From contig JAPLGK010000206.1 in the NCBI GenBank assembly GCA_026390195.1, positions 1 through 9,318 on the forward strand: DNA of 9,318 nt, written 5' to 3'. Shown in pieces: positions 4,390-9,318 of this stretch. The notes beneath the pieces were generated by a model. That model was given only the letters and a program-made list of their open reading frames with translations, did no database searches and was not told the origin of the DNA. The position numbers and the translations under genes are program-made. This DNA is from Caldisericota bacterium (GTDB lineage: Bacteria; Caldisericota; Caldisericia; Cryosericales; Cryosericaceae). Position 1 is the stretch's first letter. Each line of letters opens with the position of its first letter.

Positions 4390-6699
4390 ATGACAGAACA
4401 TGAACTGCAGTTCCTGCTGCGGGAGTTGACGACCTCGCAGGACTATGACGGGCAGATCGTCGGCCGACTGGACTTCGAAGCGCGGGAAGCGATGTTCGTC
4501 CCTCTGCCGCCTGCGGTGGATCCCGACTTGTCAGCAGACCTTGCGGACAGAGGGATCCGCGAGCTGTATGCCTTCCAGCGTGCCTGTTTCGACAGCGCCG
4601 AGGGCGGCTACAATGTAACGGTGGTCAGCCCCACTGCGAGCGGAAAGAGCCTCGCCTTCCAGCTGCCGGTCGTGGACCATCTCCTCAAGCATCCCGGCGC
4701 AACAGCTCTGTTGCTCTACCCTACGAAGGCGCTTATCGAAGACCAGCTGGCCAAGCTCAGGGAAATGGAACGATGCATGGACCGCATCAACACCGCCGTA
4801 TATGATGGCGATACCGACCCAGACGCCAGAAGGCAGCTCCGCAAGTACGGTCGTCTTCTGCTCTCCAATCCCGACAGCCTCCACTACAGCATTCTGCCGT
4901 ATCACGAGAGCTGGTCACGGTTCATGCGCGGGCTTGCGTTTGTTGTCGTGGATGAAGGACACTACTACCACGGCGTGCTTGGGTCACATATGGCCCTGGT
5001 GCTGCGCCGCCTGCGGCGGCTGGCCAACTTCTACGGCGCGCACCCCGTGTTCATCGTCACGTCCGCTACCATCGACGAACCCGGTAAGTTCGCTTCCCAG
5101 CTGACAGGTGAGATTGTGAGTCAAGTCGATCCCTCGGGAGCCCCTGAGGGCAAGCGGACCCTCCTGATGTTCAACCAGAGGATCGTCGACAAACAGAACA
5201 ACATTCGCAAGAGCGTCATGAAGGAAGCGCTGTGGCTGTTTCAGCGTGCCGTTCAGGAAGATGTGCGAACGATCGTGTTCACGAAATCGCGTCAGGAAGC
5301 AGAGCTGTTGTACAAGTACGTCAGGGATGCCGGAGCAGGCAAGGGCCAGCGCCTTGGGGAGCGCGTCGCAACCTATCGCGCAGGCTACCTCCCTGCCGTT
5401 CGCAGGGGCATCGAACATCGGCTTTCTTCCGGCGAACTGACCGGCGTCATCGCGACCAATGCGCTTGAACTCGGCATCGACATCGGACACCTCGACGTGT
5501 CGATCACGGCGGGCTACCCTGGTTCCGTGACCAGCCTCTTTCAACAGATGGGGCGGGCGGGCCGCGAACGGGACCATTCGCTGTCCGTGTTTGTGGCATC
5601 CTCGAACCCGCTCGACCAATACGTCGTTCAGACACCGGGCTTCCTCTCGTCAGGCCGCTTCGGCACGCCGACGATCAACCCCGGCAACGAGTACATCCTC
5701 AGCGCTCACCTCCGCTGCGCGGCATATGAACTTCCGCTGCGAGCAATCGATGTTGAATACTTCGGCTCGGAGTATACGCCGCTCGTCGAACAGCTGGAGA
5801 CGGACGGGAAGCTGCGCCCCCGTGGCCCGCTCGTCGTGTCGACGGAGACCTATCCCCACCGGTTCGTGAGTCTGCGGACGCTTTCGGACAAACGCTACCA
5901 CATTCTCAACCAGGGCGACGGGCAGGTCATCGAAGAAGCCGACGCCTATAAGGTCATCGAGGAATTCTACCCTGGTGCCGTGTTCCTCCATCAGGGAGAC
6001 TCGTATCTCGTCATGGACAATGATCACGAACAGCAGGTCGTCCACGCCATCCCCACGACGCAGAACTACTACACCGACGCCATCATCCGCAGTGATGTCG
6101 TCGTGCAGAACGAAAGGAACCATCGGGACTACGGCGGCGTCGGCCTGTCGTTCGGCAAGGTCGTGGTGTCCGAGCAGACGGTCGGCTTCATCAAGAAGAG
6201 CTTTCACATCGAGACGGAGGTTGGGCGTGAGTACATCGACACGCCGGAGATCAGCTATGAGACGATGGCGCTTTGGATCACCGTCCCCGATGCCATGCTC
6301 GATACGCTGGCGAAGGGCGGCTACGACATCGCAGGGAGCCTGCACGCAGCTGAGCACCTGCTCATCGCCCTGATGCCGATCGTTGTACTGTGCGACCGGC
6401 GCGATCTCGGGGGCGTCTCCACCATTCTTCACCGGGATACGTTGAAGCCCAGCATTTTTGTGTACGACGGGCATATCGGAGGCGTCGGCCTCACTGAATC
6501 GGCGTACGGCCGTTTCCCCGATGTCGTACGTCTTGCACTGAACCGGGTGACTGAGTGCCCCTGCAAGGATGGCTGTCCAAGTTGCGTGTACTCGCCCAAG
6601 TGCGGCAATAACAACAAGCCGCTGGACAAGAACGGGGCACGTGTTCTGCTCGGGCTCCTGCTCGACAGACTCGACACAACCACAGGAGGTGGCGGATGA
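4390..6699 (+). CDS. mrfA: DExH-box DNA helicase with DUF1998 C-terminus, MrfA/YprA family
   Basis: Superfamily 2 helicase of 769 residues, close to B. subtilis MrfA (YprA), an ATP-dependent 3'-5' DNA helicase used in UvrABC-independent repair of mitomycin-type damage. Seen in order: Q-motif-like LYAFQ (59-63), Walker A TASGKS (82-87), YPTKAL (110-115), LSNPD (158-162), DEGH box (188-191), SAT (225-227), the second RecA domain with FTKSR (297-301), TNALELGIDIG (356-366) and QQMGRAGR (385-392), then the C-terminal DUF1998 region. The latter ends with five cysteines (723, 725, 729, 732, 738; C-P-C and GCPSC, then CGNNNKPLDK), the metal-binding signature of this family. ATG at 4390 fits the family N-terminus; the frame opens at 4336 inside the terminator, so the longer version is unlikely. 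No full-length exonuclease partner (MrfB/YprB) follows, only a 23-codon ORF. DNA repair is inferred from family. Confidence 0.93.
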   Translation: MTEHELQFLLRELTTSQDYDGQIVGRLDFEAREAMFVPLPPAVDPDLSADLADRGIRELYAFQRACFDSAEGGYNVTVVSPTASGKSLAFQLPVVDHLLKHPGATALLLYPTKALIEDQLAKLREMERCMDRINTAVYDGDTDPDARRQLRKYGRLLLSNPDSLHYSILPYHESWSRFMRGLAFVVVDEGHYYHGVLGSHMALVLRRLRRLANFYGAHPVFIVTSATIDEPGKFASQLTGEIVSQVDPSGAPEGKRTLLMFNQRIVDKQNNIRKSVMKEALWLFQRAVQEDVRTIVFTKSRQEAELLYKYVRDAGAGKGQRLGERVATYRAGYLPAVRRGIEHRLSSGELTGVIATNALELGIDIGHLDVSITAGYPGSVTSLFQQMGRAGRERDHSLSVFVASSNPLDQYVVQTPGFLSSGRFGTPTINPGNEYILSAHLRCAAYELPLRAIDVEYFGSEYTPLVEQLETDGKLRPRGPLVVSTETYPHRFVSLRTLSDKRYHILNQGDGQVIEEADAYKVIEEFYPGAVFLHQGDSYLVMDNDHEQQVVHAIPTTQNYYTDAIIRSDVVVQNERNHRDYGGVGLSFGKVVVSEQTVGFIKKSFHIETEVGREYIDTPEISYETMALWITVPDAMLDTLAKGGYDIAGSLHAAEHLLIALMPIVVLCDRRDLGGVSTILHRDTLKPSIFVYDGHIGGVGLTESAYGRFPDVVRLALNRVTECPCKDGCPSCVYSPKCGNNNKPLDKNGARVLLGLLLDRLDTTTGGGG

Positions 6700-6767
6700 G
6701 CAACGAGGGAATGGTTGCACTTCTCAAAGAGCGCATCTGGGCGGAGAACCGTTTCGCACCGTTCTAG
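6696..6767 (+). CDS. Mini-ORF of 23 codons, translationally coupled to the helicase
   Basis: The ATG overlaps the helicase TGA as ATGA, and CAGGAGGTG (6683-6691) gives a strong ribosome binding site 4 nt upstream. The product starts MSNEGMVALLKERIW and ends ENRFAPF, a short probably helical peptide. I recognise no family. Two readings are possible. It could be the surviving 5' end of a lost downstream gene; in B. subtilis mrfA is followed by mrfB. Or it could be a real short peptide or a ribosome landing site that protects the helicase mRNA end. Its TAG stop shares the palindrome CTAG with the stop of the convergent HIT gene. Initiation signals are visible; function is unknown. Confidence 0.45.
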   Translation: MSNEGMVALLKERIWAENRFAPF

Positions 6768-7129
6768 AGTGCAGCGTCCTCCCTGAACCCCAGACACCTG
6801 CCCGCTATGATGTGAACGTGCAGGTGTGATACGGTCTGTCCACCTTCGGCGCCCGAGTTGATGATAACGCGATATCCTGCTTCAAGGTGATACTTGACCG
6901 CGATCAGTCGGACAACCTCGAAGAGGTGAACGATCAGCCCATTGTCTTCTGTGCTGAGAGCATCGATGCGAGCGATGTGCTTGCGGGGGATCACGAGCAG
7001 GTGTACCGGCGCCTTCGGGAACCGGTCCTTGATGACGAAGATCGTCTCGTCCTCGTAGACGTATTCGGCCGGCGCTTTGTGCCGGCTGACACGACAGAAG
7101 ACGCAGTCCTGTTCGTTCGCATCCATCAT
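6764..7129 (-). CDS. HIT-family nucleotide hydrolase (HinT-like)
   Basis: Histidine-triad protein of 121 residues; HinT relatives hydrolyse phosphoramidate-linked nucleotides such as AMP-lysine in the cytosol. Visible are CVFC at 9-12 (the CxxC typical of zinc-bearing bacterial HIT proteins), DRFPKAPVHLLVIPRKHI (35-52) and the catalytic triad HLHVHII at 102-108, preceded by NSGAEGGQTV. The end, AGRCLGF, aligns with the GGRPLG-type ending of HinT, so it is full length. The start is ATGATG: the first ATG (7129) overlaps the mtaB TGA by 4 nt, and the second (7126) is an alternative. It is the last gene of the hrcA-rsmE-mtaB-HIT run, and no terminator is visible beyond its stop. Its biological substrate cannot be told from sequence. 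Confidence 0.93.
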   Translation of the reverse strand: MMDANEQDCVFCRVSRHKAPAEYVYEDETIFVIKDRFPKAPVHLLVIPRKHIARIDALSTEDNGLIVHLFEVVRLIAVKYHLEAGYRVIINSGAEGGQTVSHLHVHIIAGRCLGFREDAAL

Positions 7130-8421
7130 GCAGCTACGCTCCCGGAAAGGACGACCCGGTCGCCGTCGAAGTGACAGCCCTCAACACGAACGACGACAAA
7201 ACTGTCGCGTTCGAGCATCTCGTTCCCGTACGTCCGTCCCTCCGTCCAGAGGTAGTGCTCTGAGTACCCTTCGACTTCGCCGGGAGAGGACTTCTCCGAT
7301 ACGATCGTGACGTCCTGACCGATGAACCGACGGGCAAATGCCATACCCGTCTGCTCCGCGACCTCGAGCACACGGTGTAGCCGCTCCTTCGCGACTCCTG
7401 CCGGGACCTGACGCTCCTCACGCCCGGCAGGAGTGAACGGACGGGGTGAATAGGGGAATACATGGATCTTGGCAAACGCCGCAAGCCGGACCACGTCCAA
7501 GGTAGCCTGCAGGTCCTGCTCGGTCTCGCCGGGGAACCCGACGATGACGTCTGTCGTCAGGGCAAACGACGAGTCGACCGCCCGCAGGCGTTGCACGCTG
7601 TCGAGCAGGTCTTTCGATGCGTACGGCCGACGCATGCGCCCCAGCACTGCGTCACTCCCGCTCTGCAGGGGAAGATGCAGCTGAGGGCACAGCGCGGCAT
7701 GGTTCGCAAACTGACTGACCAGTGCTTCGGTGATCGCGTCCGGGTTCAGCGAGCTGATGCGTACCCGAGTCGGAAGCCCTGCAGTCTCAAGCGCCCCCAG
7801 CATGCTGTTCAGCAGGACAGGCAGCCTGTCCGACGCTTCTCCATACTTGCCTATCTCCGTCCCGGTCAGCACGACTTCCTTGACGCCTGCCGCCGCTAGT
7901 CCCATGACTTCGCTTACTGCCACGAGGGCGGGCTTGGATTCCAGGCGCGAGCCACGCACAAACGGTACCACGCAGTAGGTGCACATGTTGTCACAGCCCT
8001 CCTGAACGCGTACATCCACTCGGCTGCGGGGGCCCGCTCTCCGGATGCACCCGTCGATCCATCGCGCAGCAGTCTGCACTGCATCACCTGAGCCGACAAC
8101 AAGCCTCGCCACTTCCGCTCGATCACGCATGGCAACGACGGCGAGGCCGGCAGGAGCTTCCGTACGCATTAGGTTCAGCAGTGTCGCTCCGCACCCAGTG
8201 AGATACACTGGGGCACCCGGCCGTTCGCGCAAGGCACGACGCGCAAACTGCAGGCTCTGAGCCTGAGCCCGGTTCGTGACACTGCACGAGTTCACGATGA
8301 CGGCGTCGGCTTCAGTCAGCGCCGTGGTCGTCTCGGCGCCCAGAAACCGCATTTCCTGCGCATAGAGCTCGGAGTCGACCTCGTTGACCTTGCAGCCAAG
8401 TGTGTAGACGAACACCTTCAT
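7126..8421 (-). CDS. mtaB: tRNA (N6-L-threonylcarbamoyladenosine37-C2)-methylthiotransferase
   Basis: Radical SAM enzyme that methylthiolates t6A37 in tRNAs reading ANN codons to give ms2t6A, which stabilises codon-anticodon pairing. The product has 431 residues, normal for the family. The N-terminal UPF0004 domain carries TLGCKVN (7-13), and its three iron-sulphur ligands are Cys10, Cys46 (NSCSVTN) and Cys77 (TGCGA). The radical SAM cluster is CDNMCTYC with Cys143, Cys147 and Cys150. VVLTGTEIGKYG, LHLPLQSGSDAVL and VGFPGETEQDL follow, and a TRAM domain occupies roughly residues 370-431. The LGCKVN form separates MtaB from MiaB (LGCQMN-type) and RimO. ATG at 8421 overlaps the rsmE TGA by 4 nt (ATGA), and the stop overlaps the HIT gene in the same way, so translation is coupled along the operon. 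Confidence 0.95.
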   Translation of the reverse strand: MKVFVYTLGCKVNEVDSELYAQEMRFLGAETTTALTEADAVIVNSCSVTNRAQAQSLQFARRALRERPGAPVYLTGCGATLLNLMRTEAPAGLAVVAMRDRAEVARLVVGSGDAVQTAARWIDGCIRRAGPRSRVDVRVQEGCDNMCTYCVVPFVRGSRLESKPALVAVSEVMGLAAAGVKEVVLTGTEIGKYGEASDRLPVLLNSMLGALETAGLPTRVRISSLNPDAITEALVSQFANHAALCPQLHLPLQSGSDAVLGRMRRPYASKDLLDSVQRLRAVDSSFALTTDVIVGFPGETEQDLQATLDVVRLAAFAKIHVFPYSPRPFTPAGREERQVPAGVAKERLHRVLEVAEQTGMAFARRFIGQDVTIVSEKSSPGEVEGYSEHYLWTEGRTYGNEMLERDSFVVVRVEGCHFDGDRVVLSGSVAA

Positions 8422-9143
8422 GGTGTCGCCTGCAACTCCCGCAACATGAGCGTGGCGGCGAACCCGGCCAGTTCGCTCCTGAGAATGCCTGTGTTGAGGC
8501 GGACGGCCAAGGCGCCTCGTTCGATGAGCAGGGCTTCCTCTGGCTCCGAGAACCCACCCTCCGGGCCTACTGCGACCACAACGGACCCATCCAGAGCAAG
8601 TGCCCCATCACGCGCGAGTCCCATCATGGTCGAGGCTGCCCGAGGAGACATCATGATCAGGCTGTCCACAGGGCCGGCACATGATAAAGCACCCTGGAGC
8701 TCTGTTGCCAGTTCGACCATTGGGACGTCGCCCGTTTCGGCCTGCTCGGCCGAGGACAGAGCCACCTGGCGCAGGCGCTCGAGCCGCCCGGCGACATTCC
8801 ATGGCTGGCTTCGCGCAGCGGCGTACAGGACGAAACGATGCACTCCTAGCGGAGCACAAACGTGGACAACATCGTCGAGCAGCGCAGGTCGGATGATTGC
8901 CTGCAACAGGACGACCGGGCGCGGGGAGAAGGGCGACTGGCGGACGCCCTCCACGGAAACCGCAAGGCCTGATCTGGAGGGATCTTCAACGATCGCGTCA
9001 TACAGTTCCCCCACATGAAACAGGACGATCCGTTCGCCGTGACGAGCGCGGAGGACATCTGCAATATGATGTGCAGCAGGCGTGCCGCCAAGCATGACAT
9101 GTTCGCCCAGCCTGAGCGACCGACCCGCCTCGAACGCCGGCAT
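8418..9143 (-). CDS. rsmE: 16S rRNA (uracil1498-N3)-methyltransferase
   Basis: SPOUT-class methyltransferase that modifies U1498 of 16S rRNA in the 30S subunit using S-adenosylmethionine. It has 241 residues, the normal length. The N-terminal PUA-like domain shows HHIADVLRARHGERI (25-39), and the C-terminal knotted domain carries VGPEGGFSEPEE (192-203) and the SAM-site loop LNTGILRSELA (216-226). Two motifs deviate: the usual LGPRILRxETA is LNTGILRSELA here, and the usual EQSGR is EQAETGD (133-139). The key ILR core is kept. ATG at 9143 lies 3 nt after the hrcA TGA with no clear Shine-Dalgarno, so it depends on coupling or reinitiation. rsmE beside mtaB and downstream of hrcA is a conserved arrangement in heat-shock operons. 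Confidence 0.93.
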   Translation of the reverse strand: MPAFEAGRSLRLGEHVMLGGTPAAHHIADVLRARHGERIVLFHVGELYDAIVEDPSRSGLAVSVEGVRQSPFSPRPVVLLQAIIRPALLDDVVHVCAPLGVHRFVLYAAARSQPWNVAGRLERLRQVALSSAEQAETGDVPMVELATELQGALSCAGPVDSLIMMSPRAASTMMGLARDGALALDGSVVVAVGPEGGFSEPEEALLIERGALAVRLNTGILRSELAGFAATLMLRELQATP

Positions 9144-9146
9144 GGA

Positions 9147-9318
9147 TCAGCCGCTACCCGAGACCCTGCCGAGGTACCCTGCGAAACTCTCCAGGACCGT
9201 GATGGCCCGGATGTAGTTCATGCGGATGGGACCGACGAGACCAAGAAGGCCACGCTGGTTCGAATCGAGCGAGTAGTTCACCGACACGAGGCTGAAGCTC
9301 CTCAGTTCTTCCCGCTGG
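9147..9318 (-). CDS. hrcA: Heat-inducible transcription repressor HrcA, C-terminal end (cut by window edge)
   Basis: Only the last 56 residues are in the window. They read LRSFSLVSVNYSL, then RGLLGLVGPIRMNYIRAI and end in LGRVSGSG. The GxxGLxGPxRMxY pattern followed by a short helix is the recognised C-terminus of HrcA, the repressor that binds CIRCE operators and controls dnaK and groE genes with help from GroEL. The TGA at 9147-9149 is 3 nt before the rsmE ATG, so hrcA leads directly into rsmE. The DNA-binding N-terminus, the promoter and any CIRCE element lie outside. The usual next genes of this operon type (grpE, dnaK, dnaJ, prmA) are not found downstream of hrcA here. Confidence 0.88.
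   Translation of the reverse strand, partial: QREELRSFSLVSVNYSLDSNQRGLLGLVGPIRMNYIRAITVLESFAGYLGRVSGSG

Noticed and set aside
5650..6720. A 356-codon minus-strand open frame opposite the helicase C-terminus
   Set aside because: The helicase cysteine signature and motifs fix the coding strand; this frame is a composition artefact.
1..9318. CRISPR array, insertion sequence, tRNA or toxin-antitoxin pair
   Set aside because: No regularly spaced repeats, transposase motifs, cloverleaf sequences or recognisable toxin or antitoxin genes were seen on either strand.

Overview
The window is a compact stretch of bacterial chromosome of moderately high G+C. It consists mostly of universally conserved housekeeping genes, with a short accessory block between two housekeeping operons. 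I see no IS element, phage gene, CRISPR array, tRNA or rRNA. EF-Ts is the short form of about 200 residues, a solitary Roadblock/LC7 protein is present, and the hrcA-rsmE-mtaB-HIT order resembles Firmicutes and deep-branching thermophile-type lineages. This argues against Proteobacteria, but I cannot name the phylum with confidence.

Left part (1-3193, all minus strand): the classical rpsB-tsf-pyrH-frr-uppS operon. It supplies ribosomal protein S2, elongation factor Ts, UMP kinase, ribosome recycling factor and undecaprenyl diphosphate synthase (cut by the window edge). It is read from a clear sigma70-type promoter (TTGCCA-17-TACAAT) through a leader of about 95 nt that can fold into a stem enclosing a hairpin. 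Genes abut or overlap (TAATG at rpsB/tsf, TAG|GTG at pyrH/frr). The main surprise is an in-frame TAA at codon 76 of frr. Homology continues in the same frame on both sides, so an essential gene is interrupted by a single codon.

Middle part (3194-6767, plus strand): a divergent intergenic region carries a second strong promoter (TTGACT-16-TACAAT) that drives a 111-aa Roadblock/LC7 protein and then a 97-aa helical protein of unknown function. A perfect intrinsic terminator closes this unit. Next is a 769-aa DExH helicase of the MrfA/YprA (DUF1998) family with a possible leaderless start. A 23-codon ORF overlaps its stop by ATGA and has a strong ribosome binding site. It stands where some relatives carry the exonuclease partner gene.

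Right part (6764-9318, minus strand): hrcA (3' end only), rsmE, mtaB and a HIT-family hydrolase form a tightly coupled operon with a 3-nt gap followed by two ATGA overlaps. The 23-codon ORF and the HIT gene converge and share one CTAG palindrome for both stop codons, with no visible terminator between them. hrcA is followed directly by rsmE, without the grpE-dnaK-dnaJ-prmA block that separates them in many Firmicutes.

I do not see a clear new defence or biosynthetic system. The observations most worth checking are the frr nonsense codon, the coupled mini-ORF at the convergent junction, the rpsB leader fold, and the Roadblock plus helical-protein pair that lacks a GTPase partner.
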